This document shows, piece by piece, positions 34,132-44,722 of a stretch of 64,000 nucleotides of DNA. The notes under the pieces were generated by a model, which was not told where the DNA came from, searched no databases, and saw only the letters and a program-made list of their open reading frames with translations. The stretch lies in NCBI GenBank assembly GCA_900312665.1, contig ONZQ02000001.1, forward strand, positions 1,820,706 to 1,884,705, in the 5' to 3' direction. Every line of letters starts with the position of its first letter. The first letter of the stretch is position 1. Made by a program: the position numbers and the translations under genes. Source of the stretch: Cephalotrichum gorgonifer (Eukaryota > Ascomycota > Sordariomycetes > Microascales > Microascaceae).

Positions 34132-35442
34132 TCAAACGTCCCACTCCTGCTCCTCCTCCTCAGGCTCCTCAATGTTGAGGGCCGAGTACGTGCCATAGTT
34201 CTTAGTCGCGGCCGGCTTGCCATTGGTCAATGGCGCAGAGTTAGCCTTCGCCTGGGTGGTAGGCTGGGGAGCCTTGGCCGCCTTCTTGGGAATGGACGCC
34301 GCGGACTCCTCGGCCCTCTCGTCGGACGTGGTCGAGCTCTTCTTGGCCTTCTTGGAGGTGACGGTGTTCCACTCGTCCGTCTCGGTCTCGGACTTCAACA
34401 GCTCCAATTGCTTCTCCTCTGACGGGAGAGCAGCCGTCCAGGTGTCAGCCTTCGCGGGGGCGGGGGCGGGGGCCTGCTTGGGAGCTGCGGCGCGAGTCGG
34501 CTCCGAGAAGGTGTCGAGGAGAGGAGCGGCGCTTGTATCGGCCGGGGGCTGGTTGGCATTCACTCCGTTGGTCCTGCTAGCGGTCCAGGCATTGTTGCCG
34601 TTGGCGGCAGCCTTGGACTGGGAGCCGTCCTTGGCAGGACGACCCTCCGATATACGAGCAAGACGACGCTGCTTCTCCATGAGGGCTTTCCTCACGCTCT
34701 CGGCTTCCTCGGCCTCGGCCCTGGCGGCCTCAGCCTTCTGCCTTCGCTGTCGCTGCTTCTTGCTCAGAGCAGCCTCGGGGGCGGCCTTCTGGGTCTTGGC
34801 CTTCTGGGGCCTCGAGGTTTCCGATGGAACGATGCGCAGGCTCGCTGGGCCAGGGGCGGCAGCCTCTAGCATGTCGTCGACACCACTGCTGTTGGCAGCC
34901 ACTACCTGCGGGGATACGGGAGGGGACTGGTCGTCATCGGCGTCAATCCCACCGGTGGAAGATGGAGGAGAAACGACGGCCTTCTTGGCAGGCTCGTGAA
35001 CCTGAGCTTGGGATTGCTTGACCGACTTCTGCTTCTTCTTCTTATCGCCACCGGTCTTCGCGGTGAACTTCTTGCCTTCCTTCAGGCTTGCTAGCTGCCG
35101 GGCGAATTCCCTGTTGTCGAGCTCATCGTCATCGGCACTGTTCTGCTCGACAGGAGCACTCTTCTTCTGCGATTCGGGCTCCTTGGGCTGGGCCGCCTTC
35201 GAAGCCGCCTTCTTCTTCTGAGAGGATGCTTCCTGTGCGTGCTGCTCGGCGCGCTGCTTCTTGGCACGCTTCTCGGCTCGGGGCTCCGAGTCAGCAACAG
35301 GCCTGGCTGCTGCTGGCTGCTGCTGGCGCGCATTGCTTCTCTGGCGAGAATAGTAGACACCATAGCCAAGCGCTGCTATCGCGGCATATTGGAGGGTGGT
35401 GGTGACCATGCTGGTGGTAGATTCGGTGGTGGAGGACGCCAT
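34132..35442 (-). CDS. Membrane-anchored lysine-rich conserved fungal protein, 436 aa
   Basis: A single-exon frame on the minus strand, ATG to TGA. I do not recognise a named family. Residues about 12-30 form one hydrophobic segment (TTTLQYAAIAALGYGVYY), followed by a long, highly charged, Lys/Ala/Glu/Gln-rich region with basic coiled-coil stretches (ALSKKQRQRRQKAEAARAEA, RKALMEKQRRLARISEGR). The C-terminus carries a conserved-looking EWNTVTSKKAKK element and ends YSALNIEEPEEEEQEWDV. The shape (an N-terminal anchor with a very basic cytosolic arm) resembles proteins that tether RNA or ribosomes to a membrane such as the ER, but that is inference. Codon use is GC3-rich like its neighbours. It is divergent from the nucleoside hydrolase gene and convergent with the Tma17-like gene. 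Confidence 0.8.
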   Translation of the reverse strand: MASSTTESTTSMVTTTLQYAAIAALGYGVYYSRQRSNARQQQPAAARPVADSEPRAEKRAKKQRAEQHAQEASSQKKKAASKAAQPKEPESQKKSAPVEQNSADDDELDNREFARQLASLKEGKKFTAKTGGDKKKKQKSVKQSQAQVHEPAKKAVVSPPSSTGGIDADDDQSPPVSPQVVAANSSGVDDMLEAAAPGPASLRIVPSETSRPQKAKTQKAAPEAALSKKQRQRRQKAEAARAEAEEAESVRKALMEKQRRLARISEGRPAKDGSQSKAAANGNNAWTASRTNGVNANQPPADTSAAPLLDTFSEPTRAAAPKQAPAPAPAKADTWTAALPSEEKQLELLKSETETDEWNTVTSKKAKKSSTTSDERAEESAASIPKKAAKAPQPTTQAKANSAPLTNGKPAATKNYGTYSALNIEEPEEEEQEWDV

Positions 35443-37530
35443 TTTGGTTCGAGAAAGCTGGTGTGAAAGAGGGAGTTGTCGATGAGGTTATTATCAGGTT
35501 GTGCGACTGGCGAGTTTTTTGAGAGGGTGGGATTGATATAGCAGGGGAAGGTGCGCTCGTGTTCGTGTGGCTGTGGTTGTGGTCGTGGTTGCCGTCACAG
35601 TCCTGAGTTGTAGGTTATGGGTGTGAATGGAAACGAGCGGGCCCAGAGTATTGATGTATAAAGGGGGAAAGTGTTGACTGTGTCCGTGAATATATCAATG
35701 CATCCCTAGTTGATGAGGGTTCTTGTGATTGATTTCCGGTGGCACTTTAATTTGTTCGGCTGGTTGGAGGGCTATCCAAGCGTGGATTTTGAGTTGCGTA
35801 AGCTATATATGGATAGGCTTAGGAGCTTTCCGGGGACTTTCTGGAGACAGATTGGACGAGCCCTGGTCGCGGAGTTGATAAACCACAGATATGGGTGACG
35901 GGGAATATAGAGGAGAAGGATTGACTACTGTGGAAGTCTGTGACGGAAGGGATAGAGGATGGACCTGGTGCAAGTTTGAAGAATTTAGGAGAGGCTATGT
36001 TGAGGACGTGTTCAGATGGCTCTTGGCAATTTAATGATAGAGATAAAGAGACACCCTGGCGTTTCCTCTATCCTCTCTGAAAAGAAGATTCTAGGCTGCT
36101 GGTTTCCAACCGTTGTCTGGAAAATCTTCGGCAATCACGAAGAGGGGGCGTGTACATAACAATCACCAATAGTGGCAAGTGCGAACTTTTTTGCTGGTGA
36201 ATTGGATGCGGATGCTGCGACAGCATTGTGCATGGGACACATGAAATTGGCTGCAACCCTGCCACACGAGTGATATTGACCTGCGGCTTGTCGCCATGTG
36301 AGACATACAATGTTCCCTCTTGCATCAGAATTGATTCCATTTGGAAAGAAGAGCTAGAGAAGCACGATGCTGCAGCAATGGGGTATGGGTATGGGGTAAT
36401 GGCTAGCCGCCTGGCCATTGTCCCCACCACCGATGCACTGATGATCTGGGGGCGAGTGAGGCTTCTTTCATGATGTTTGTGCACCTGGAAGTCACAATCC
36501 ACACAGTCCATAATCACGTGCACCCTACACATTGAATATATTAGGTAACAACATCGCCTGCCTTTTGTTCCTGTACAAGTACTCATTGCTGTCCTACTAT
36601 ACAAGCTGCATTTATATGTATACAAAAGTGCAAAGGTCTACCCGAACAAAGCACCCGTAATAGTGGGAGATAGTCGTTACCAAAGCTTCCTTGTCCCGGG
36701 TAGCCAGTTTTTTTCCCCTCTATTAAATAGTGAGTGGAAGCTCCTAGCTTTGTGAGCATCTGCTTGGACTCAGGAGACTCTTCTATTAGTACCAGACTAC
36801 TCATACAAGGAGCGGAGAGGTCCGACGAGAAACCAACATATGGAGGGGCAAAATTCTTGGACCCCACCAAAACCGCCAACAAGCGCCTCTCTAACTGAGG
36901 GGTCAGGTAGGACCAAAGAGCCAAGAGGGGACCTCCTTCGGGCCCTTGACAAGCCGAAAGGTGGGGAGGAAACAGCAACCTTCCAGTTTTGGCTTGCCCA
37001 GTATTAGGTATACCTTGTCGCTATCAGTCAACGAGTCTTGACTCTATTCGATAAGCGGTAGACTCCGACAGGACGCTGGGAAGATCGTAGGGATTAGTCC
37101 GCCAGCCAGATCGAGGTATCCTACTTGTACAAGTAGCAGGGACTTCTTCCCAAGTTATATATCTTCCTCTCTCCTCTGTGCTCTCGGTTCACCTCCAAAC
37201 CTCACCGGACTCCGAACTAGATCAAAATACTTCCGCTTCGTATCAGCGACAATTTAACGTTGCGACTTGAGTTGAACGCGTAAGATGCACCCTGCCTCTT
37301 GCCCTCTGCCTCCTGTCTCCTCATGTCTCCTGCATTCCTTGACGCATGTTCTGGGTAGCGGGACAGGGACCGGGGAATACTGAGGCTAACAGAGACAGAG
37401 ACAGCCCCTTTCATCCACACGGTTACCTGCATCAGCTCGGATCGCGGTTCGTGCCACTTGTCCGACTTCATAGCACCTCTACGAGACACACGAGTACCTT
37501 TCCCGTCCGAGTACAGTCATTTCGCCCGCC
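35443..37530. other. Divergent intergenic region (2.1 kb)
   Basis: Between two divergent genes. Open frames (up to 185 codons on the minus strand at 36068-36625) show no domain and unfavourable composition. A perfect 16-bp palindrome lies at 37121-37136, about 395 bases upstream of the nucleoside hydrolase ATG, with a TTATATAT stretch about 20 bases further downstream. The last 350 bases are a plausible promoter/leader. Confidence 0.55.
37121..37136. promoter_or_regulatory. Perfect palindrome CTACTTGT/ACAAGTAG upstream of nucleoside hydrolase
   Basis: A 16-bp inverted repeat without spacer, the most symmetric member of the TACTTGTAC motif family scattered through the noncoding DNA of this window. 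It could be a dimeric transcription-factor site; this is inference only. Confidence 0.4.
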
Positions 37531-39119
37531 ATGGCGCCGAAGAACCGAATCATCATAGACACGGACCCAGGTACGTCACGTCACCTATCTTCATTCGCTA
37601 TACGCCACCGGCCAAGGGCCGTTGTTCTAGCCAATCCACCCCTCCCAAGAGCCCTCCAGTCTTGCTTGACTTGCGTGCAGCTTAAGGCCGGTGGACCCGA
37701 CGCTGACTGGAATCATTAGGTGTGGACGATGTCCTAGCCCTGTTGCTGGCGCTGTCCGCCTCAGCCGAGGAGATTGAGGTCATGATGATTTCCGTCACAT
37801 ATGGTAATGTGACCCAGCAGAGGTACGTTTGAATTGTTGCCGTCACCTGCGAGATAGGAAAGATCCGGATTACTTGCGGCTAACTGACGGGTACCTTTTC
37901 AAGTTGCCTTCGCAATGTCGTCTCTCTGTTCCACGTCCTGGAGAAGGAGGCAGCCTGGAGGAAGTCTGTTGGCCGGGCGGAGAACTTTGGGACCATGCGT
38001 GCCTTCAAGCCCATCGTTGCCGTCGGCCCGGAGCACTCCCTCGAGGATGAGACGCTCATGGCCGACAACTTCCGTGAGTCCCCCCCTTGAAAGAGCCCGG
38101 CTCGTGAGCCAGACCCCTAACCAAATGCAGATGGCGCCGACGGGCTTCACGGGGTACACGCCCAACATCCTCACCTGAGCCCCGCGGAAACGTGGAAGCA
38201 GCTGTTCAACAACGACGAGGAGGCGACGGAGGAGGCCCTGGCTCATGCATCCTCGTTTACCCCTTCTAAGATCCCAGCACACAAGGAAATCCTCCGGCTA
38301 CTCAGGGAGAATCCCGAGGACACCATCAGCATCGCGGTCCTGGGCCCCCTGACCAACATTGCCCTGGCCGCCTCCGAGGACCCTGAGGCCTTCCTCCGGG
38401 TCAAGGAGGTTGTCGTCATGGGCGGGGCGGTCGACGTCCCCGGAAACTGCACCCCCAAGGGCGAGTTCAACTGCTACGCCGATCCCATCGCGGCCGCCCG
38501 TGTGTTCGCGTTGACCTCCCCCACGCCGAAGTCTACCATGCCCCCTAGCTCTGCCGTGTCGCTGCCGCCCTATCCGGAGAACCTCTCGCGCACGCTCAAG
38601 CTGACGCTCTTCCCCCTCGACATCACGGAGCGCCACCTCCTGAACAGGCCCCACTTCGTGGAAAGCCTCAAGTCCGTCAAGGAGCAGGGGAGCCCCCTGG
38701 CTCAGTGGGCGGATCACTTCCTCACTAAGACGTTCGACAACATCGAGCGGATCGTCGGGCCCGGCATCGAGCCCGGCCTGTCTCTCCACGACCCCATGAC
38801 GATCTGGTACCTTCTGACGCAGGAAGACCCGGCGTGGAAGCCCGTCTCCGAGCCGGAGGATATCCGGATCGAAACGACCTCACAGTGGTCGCGGGGGATG
38901 CACATCGTCGATAGGCGCGGGAGGAAGAAGGCTCTGGTGCCGCCCAGCGACCAGCTGTTGGACGCCAGGGCCCGCTCCGAGAGACCGGATGTGGGTGAGA
39001 TTCCCGGGGATGAGGCGGGCTGGCTGAGCTTCTGGAGGGGGAACAGGATTAACAGGATGGTGGAGTCACCCGGTGACGCCGTGTTCGCCGGGTACCTCAT
39101 GGAGCGCATCTTTGGCTAG
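37531..39119 (+). CDS. Inosine-uridine-preferring nucleoside hydrolase, 433 aa
   Basis: Four exons: 37531-37570, 37720-37822, 37904-38073 and 38131-39119, all GT-AG with consistent phase. The enzyme splits the N-glycosidic bond of nucleosides to give free base and ribose in nucleoside salvage or catabolism. The calcium- and ribose-binding signature DTDPGVDDVLALLLAL is at residues 10-25, split by the first intron after DTDPG. Further family features are SVTYGNV, FHGADGLHG, VLGPLTNIALA, VVMGGAVDVPGN and HDPMTIWY with the late His-Asp pair of the active site. At 433 residues it is longer than bacterial members (about 310) but usual for fungal ones. No signal peptide, so probably cytosolic. Base preference cannot be predicted. 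It is convergent with LSM8, about 350 bases away. Confidence 0.93.
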
Positions 39120-39473
39120 AGCAGAGCCGCTCCAGTTGAGATCAGATCTTTACAACGTTCGTCGCTCTGTCACCGCTGCAGATACATCCCAAGTAGACTA
39201 TCGAGATTTTTCTGTTTCAAACGGGTATCAGAGAAGACTATTTTCCTAATACAGAGCATGTAAAAAAAGATCCATGCACAGATTTCTACCAAGACGTGAA
39301 ACCCCCAACGCCATTCCATGCAATTATCAACGACCACTCCACGTCACCGTACCCTTGCACCGGCACCGGCACCGACTGACCAGTCCCCTCGTAGCGAGCC
39401 ACCCCCTAGCCGTCACGGCACACACAAGCAAGCGTCCCATGTCCCGATGCCAGACACCCCATCGCAACAGGCC
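39120..39473. other. Short convergent intergenic region
   Basis: About 350 bases shared by the 3' ends of the nucleoside hydrolase and LSM8. No gene content seen. Confidence 0.6.
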
Positions 39474-39974
39474 CTAGATATGCTTTATCCCGCCGATAGC
39501 TGACCCCTTCACGGCTGTCCAGTCGATGCTCTCGTCGAGCTTCTCGTCCACCAGTCCCACCGTGCACACGTTGTCCCCGCGCACAAGGTACAGACCTAGC
39601 GGGACCTGCACTGAGGGCTCGTCATCGTCTGGCGTGCGGATTACTCTCTCGTGCGCCTCCTGGAGGACCTATGATATTGAAGATTTTATCCTGTTAGTTT
39701 GGCGTCCGTATTCGCTAGGCTGGTGAAGGTTGGTGCAGGAAGCTGACGAAGGGGGAGTGGGGATGGAATGGGAGAGCCCGTACGAGGTTGGTGCTTTGGT
39801 CGGTGGCTACCAGGGTGCCGACCAGCGTTCTTGAGTCGGCTGTGATTATTAGGACCTTCTCTGTTTTAACGCATTAGCGACGCGGTCTACGAAGTGCTGG
39901 CTGGACCGTGTTGGACTTTGGGCGGAGAGTGTAGTGGGAGGTTTACTGTTTAGGTAGCCGCCTAGGGTAGCCAT
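39474..39974 (-). CDS. LSM8: U6 snRNA-associated Sm-like protein Lsm8, 99 aa
   Basis: Three exons on the minus strand: 39974-39947 (28 bases), 39860-39784 (77 bases) and 39668-39474 (195 bases), with GTAAAC/ACAG and GTACGG/ATAG introns and a CTAAC branch site. Lsm8 is the subunit that distinguishes the nuclear Lsm2-8 ring, which binds the 3' oligo(U) end of U6 snRNA, from the cytoplasmic Lsm1-7 ring. The spliced protein starts MATLGGYLNKKVLIITADSR and continues with the Sm1 motif (TLVGTLVATDQSTNLV), HERVIRTPDD, the Sm2 motif LYLVRGDNV, and the tail ESIDWTAVKG. This matches the Lsm8 family in both length and order. The open frame running through exon 1 and its intron is not the protein. Confidence 0.95.
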
Positions 39975-40565
39975 TGTGAGGTCGGCGGCGGGAGGGCGGG
40001 AATGATCGTAGTAGGCTGGAGTCGGGGAGTCAGGGTGTTGGGGGAAATAGCATAGGGCGCTTTTTCGGGACGAAATGTCAGGACTGAGGGCAGGCAGGTT
40101 CTGGAGCTGGCAAAGCTTTGGAAGTGAGGTTCGAAGCTCTCTAATCTTTAGTGGCCTAGAGATTGGGTCCAAGGACGAACCACCCCTCCTCACGCAGCTG
40201 GCAGGCACTCCAGGCAGCTGTCAGCTTTTTGTCACCCCATAAAATCGCAAAGTGGGCTTAGGAGATGTTAATCGTCACGCCAGAAATGATGGAGACCAGA
40301 GCTATAAGTGTGAGAGGTGCCCTCCCGACCTACTCTAACTGTGTGCATTATTCCTCCGTCCAAAATCGACCAAATTCGTGGACACGGACTCTACAGTCAC
40401 AAGAGTGTTCGCGATACACTCAGAGACAACCTCATGTTGATGACTACATATTGATGACTACGGACAAAATGAAAGACTCAGGTAAAAGAGTGTGCTAATA
40501 TGTAAGTACAAAGGTGAGCTGGCTGTGGCCCAACCTCACCCAAAATGATCAAATACAGACGGAAC
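39975..40565. other. Intergenic region between two minus-strand genes
   Basis: About 590 bases containing the LSM8 promoter and the 3' end of the next minus-strand gene. No gene seen. Confidence 0.6.
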
Positions 40566-41840
40566 TCATCTGAAGGTAGGCCTCGACCGGTCACATTCTT
40601 GCAGGAACCGATATATGCCCTCTAGGCCCTCATAGTCCTCCGAGTTATCGCCGGCCCACGAACCCGGCGACATGGTCTCATAGCCCTCGGGGCTCGAGAA
40701 CGACGGGTTATCCTCAAGCTCCATAAACGCCTCGCGGACGTCCTCGCTATCCATGGACCGCAGTGACCCGCCGGGGGACGTCATAGTACGCGCCGCCTCG
40801 CTTTCTGGCGCGAAGGGGAACTTGAGGGCTACGGGAATGCCCATCATTGCGCCGAACTCTGGGTCCTCGCCAAGGCGCCCGCGCCGGATGTCAAGGTCAT
40901 CACAGAGTCGTCTGGCTGTCTCGACATCGACACCGGGGAACCGTATCCTCAGTACATCGGGCTTATGTAGCACGATAGGCAGGTCGCCTAGCGCCGACAA
41001 GCGCTGGATATCCGAAAAGATCACGCCGAGTTCCTTGAACGCCCTAGCGAAGTCTCCCGAAAGCTCGTCGATGACATCGGCGTTTAGGTACGCGACGGGA
41101 GCGGATGATCCGGCCCTCGCGTGGGCGGCAACCACCGCGGACGAGAACGGAAGGGCCGCGGTAAGGGGGCTGATGGCGGTGATGGTCGGGCTAAGCTGGA
41201 AATCAATGAACGATCCCGGGACGACCTTCGAGAAGGCCGACATCTTCTTCGTGGTCTCATCCTCGAGCACGGAGACGGCACGGTACTTGGCGTAGCCCAT
41301 GGAGTCCACGCCGTCGAAGCGGGCGCGGTGGCCCGAGAGCCAAAAGGCCCTCACGGCCGCCGAGACGTTGTTGACCACCTCTGCCGGCGCGACGGGGGTG
41401 TGTGAGAAGTACCTGACGCCGCCGCCGCCGCCGAGGGTGTACCCGCCCTGAGTGCGCGGGATGGCGCCCCCCGTGAGGTTCGGGCGCATGGTGCTCGCAA
41501 AGGGAGCCCGGCCCGTGAACTGCGAGATACGGCGTGAAGTGTTCGAGGTGGGGAACTTGCTCCTGTCAATGCGCGGACCGGTGGTTCCGCTGCTCATGTA
41601 CCGCCGGACGGTGTTTACGAGATACCGCTGCGCGGTGGTCGAGCGCCATCTCCGCTGCTGTCGGAGAGCGGCTAGCGGGTGGATCGCCTGTCGTCCTGGG
41701 GCGGTGTGGAGGGTTGCGTTCTCGAGCTGGCTTTGCGCTGGTCTCGATGCGTTTGCTAATTTGCTGCGTAGGGCCTTCGCCGTCCGCACCGCGCTCACCC
41801 GGAGGAGGCGCAGGGCCGCGGGAGCCCACAGGGCTGCCAT
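40566..41840 (-). CDS. Conserved ascomycete protein, probably mitochondrial, 424 aa
   Basis: A single-exon minus-strand frame, ATG to TGA. The protein resembles entries that Sordariomycete annotations often label 'casein kinase II beta 2 subunit' (from memory). However, none of the hallmarks of CK2-beta, such as the four-Cys zinc-binding motif, is visible, so that name is probably wrong. The first 90 residues are Arg/Ala/Ser/Leu-rich with almost no acids, a good candidate mitochondrial presequence, and a Gly run (GGGGGVRYFSHTP) precedes the conserved core. The core (about residues 150-340) contains VPGSFIDFQLSP, PVAYLNADVIDELSGDFARA and a motif ETARRLCDDLDIRRGRLGED. The last 80 residues are acidic and disordered. 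Function is unknown. Confidence 0.75.
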   Translation of the reverse strand: MAALWAPAALRLLRVSAVRTAKALRSKLANASRPAQSQLENATLHTAPGRQAIHPLAALRQQRRWRSTTAQRYLVNTVRRYMSSGTTGPRIDRSKFPTSNTSRRISQFTGRAPFASTMRPNLTGGAIPRTQGGYTLGGGGGVRYFSHTPVAPAEVVNNVSAAVRAFWLSGHRARFDGVDSMGYAKYRAVSVLEDETTKKMSAFSKVVPGSFIDFQLSPTITAISPLTAALPFSSAVVAAHARAGSSAPVAYLNADVIDELSGDFARAFKELGVIFSDIQRLSALGDLPIVLHKPDVLRIRFPGVDVETARRLCDDLDIRRGRLGEDPEFGAMMGIPVALKFPFAPESEAARTMTSPGGSLRSMDSEDVREAFMELEDNPSFSSPEGYETMSPGSWAGDNSEDYEGLEGIYRFLQECDRSRPTFR

Positions 41841-44698
41841 CTTGAATCTTCTCCTCGGCTCTTTATACCAAGGAGGTTCAAGAGGCTATAGATAAAGATA
41901 TCAAGAACGATCGTCTGTTACTCGTATCCGTGAGTGAGAGAGGGGAAGAATTGGTGTGGCACCTGAGGCCTCTCGCTGACGCCCTTTCAAGACGGATGGA
42001 AACGGGATGACGCAAGCCACCCACATCCCGAATTGCCCCGCAAATGTGGCGGCTTTGCTCGACATTCGCCACAACCTTATTGTCCCTGGATCATACCTAA
42101 TAATATCGGTACGCTCTTGAATCAAGGGGTTCCGGTGTTTCCCCAAAACCTGCGAAGTCCGTCATATTTTCTACTTTCTTGCGGAAATGGGTCACGCCAA
42201 AGATGGCCGGAGAGCTGGATAGTGGGCGGGTTGAAGCAGCAGCCGTTGAATTATTAGTACCCGCTTTCGCGTTGAGGAGCAGGCTCTGAAGGCAGCTAGC
42301 GCCCTGGTTAGTCATCCGACCCACATCCCCCGCTAACAAAAAGCGAAGCTTCGCGATCTCAGAAAGAAATTTCTCTTCCTCTCACCATGCCAGCCAAAGT
42401 GGTGCTCCAACTCCCAGATGGTACGATTTCCCCCGGCGATCTCGCTCTCACTCCCTGCTTCCCTGATGACCTTTATTACATGAACAATCCAAATCAGACA
42501 ACGCCATGGTGATATTCTAATATAGAAATACACTGAGAAAAGCATCTGTCGCTTCGCCGCTCTGCTTGCCCAAAACGAGCTCGAGCTAACATGGGGATTT
42601 GTAGCATACGACGAGTGTCGGCATCACCTGGGAGCTTTGGAGCGCCCGGCCAATCAACCATTTGAAAGGTTAGTACGCATGTTTCTTTGCTTTCCCCTTG
42701 CCCGTGGTACCTTTGGGTACCACACGCTGGATGATGAACAACCGTGACAACAGGGATTCCTCAATCCGAAAACACGATGTAGATGTTGTTAGCTTTAGTT
42801 TCAGCCTTGTCTGACCAGCCGAACCATTCATTCTTTCTTGCTCGGAACTCACTATGGAGTCCTTCATGCTAACTCGAAATTGGCACCAGGTAAACATTAC
42901 ATCGCTCTCCTCACGCTGCCACCTCCATCCTGTGTGATGAACTTTAGACGAACGGGCGGACATATTGAGTGTCGTTGCTCCCGCCAGAAACAACAAGGAC
43001 GTACAAAACCTTGGGCGGGATGTTGACGGTATCTCTTGATGAGAACTCGTCTCCTGAATTGGATACACTTGCGCGGTTTATGAAGTTGTTTAGTGGGGGA
43101 GTAGCGTTGCTAATTTGTTATGCCGCTAGGTATTGTCAATATCACAATCATCCTCTTTGCACGAAGGCGACGGACGTATATGATGTTTGTTATTCACACT
43201 GTTTGAGCGGTTTCTGCCGCATGAAACCACTTTTTTGTTTCCTGATACACGTCGAGTATGTTTCTCCCCCACGACTTGGATGTCGCGCACATGACTGACG
43301 CGGTGCATCAACAGCTTCGTCTTTTTATGCTCTTCGACCTTGCCTGGGTCAAGTATAGCTGGACTAACGCTTTGTCCTCTAGATACTCCCATATTGCCGT
43401 TTGCCCGGATGTGGTACTCGTAGAGATGGTAAGGGCCTAGTTTTACACCTTTTCATTTACCCCCACACTACATGATGACCATATCTTATCTACGTTATCT
43501 GAGTTCATCTTGAAGACACTTTCCATCACCTTGGAGACCTGATTGTAGTCCTTGCCATTCCGCGTACCAACATCTACATATTTTATGTCGGATCACAGGC
43601 TAACCGGATTTGATAGTAATCTAGTATGTCTGGACTTGGATGCTGGAGGGACTGCGGCCTGTCTACCCTGGCGGTATACATGGCGGCCCTTTCGTCCTCT
43701 TGTCCGCGCTGGGCTAGCAATTGGCTTCGCAGGGAGGTGCCATCCCTTATATCCCCTGTGCGCGCTTGTCGACCCAAGCCATGGCATGGCGCAAGGGTAA
43801 TGCGCAATGCATTATATAATATAATATGTCAAGCAACTTCTTACCGTTTCGGAAACTTCTACGTTTGATCTCGTGTGAATTCTTTATGGATCCCTACATA
43901 GAGTATTCAACCAAGGTCCCCCAGGATACTACTCTTGCCTGTCCTGAGTCCCGTACTTAGGTTTGCTCCCTGCGTGTCCGCGAGCGATGTAAGGGCCCCA
44001 TGGCAAGTAACGGTTACAGGTACTGTCGCAGTCATGAACGAGGCAGTACTGTAGAGTACTGATGAGTATGTACATGACATTCAACTCAATCTACAATACA
44101 TGTACATATTAGATATCCTTTCGTAGTCGGTTGGTTTGAGTGCACCGTTGGTCCTTGTTTCGTCACGTGATTGCAATAAAACACTTGTACACGGCATAAG
44201 ATCGATTCGGTGGTGGAGGACTTCTGAAGGCGACCCGCTGTCACTACCGTGTTGATGATCGCCAAGACGGGAGATTTTTCTGCAATCCGTTGTACAAGCC
44301 AAAACGCCTCAAAGTATGGACGCCGCCACAACTTAGGTAGCACGAAGGCGGAACAGCTCTCCTTTGTCCTGACTCCCAAGGGACCCTCTCCCAGTTGCCT
44401 CATAGCCCCTGAGGGGTTTATGTGACATACGCACATGGTTGATGATCGGCGAAGTCCTAAATGGGTCCCTGCCAGGGTTCCTGTATGTAATTTGCTTGTT
44501 TTTCCGGCCGCATTCGTGGTTATTACTGGTCCGGGCCTGGCCTATGAAGGCGACAGGGTTGCAAGGGGGAGGAGGACTTACATGTACATTTGAGAGCAAA
44601 GCCTTTGGAGACACAGTATTAATGCGAGGAATAAGAAAAATTGAAGACATGTACGAGTACGAGTCAGCCAAGCACCGTGTTGGTAAAATTTTGCTTCT

Positions 44699-44722
44699 AT
44701 AATAATAAAAATAATAATAATA
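44699..44722. repeat. AAT/TAA trinucleotide microsatellite
   Basis: An imperfect run of TAA/AAT units in noncoding sequence, interrupted once by an A-run. Confidence 0.8.

Noticed and set aside
36068..36625. 185-codon minus-strand frame in the divergent region
   Set aside because: No domain, no family resemblance, Cys/Tyr/His-rich composition unlike neighbouring genes.
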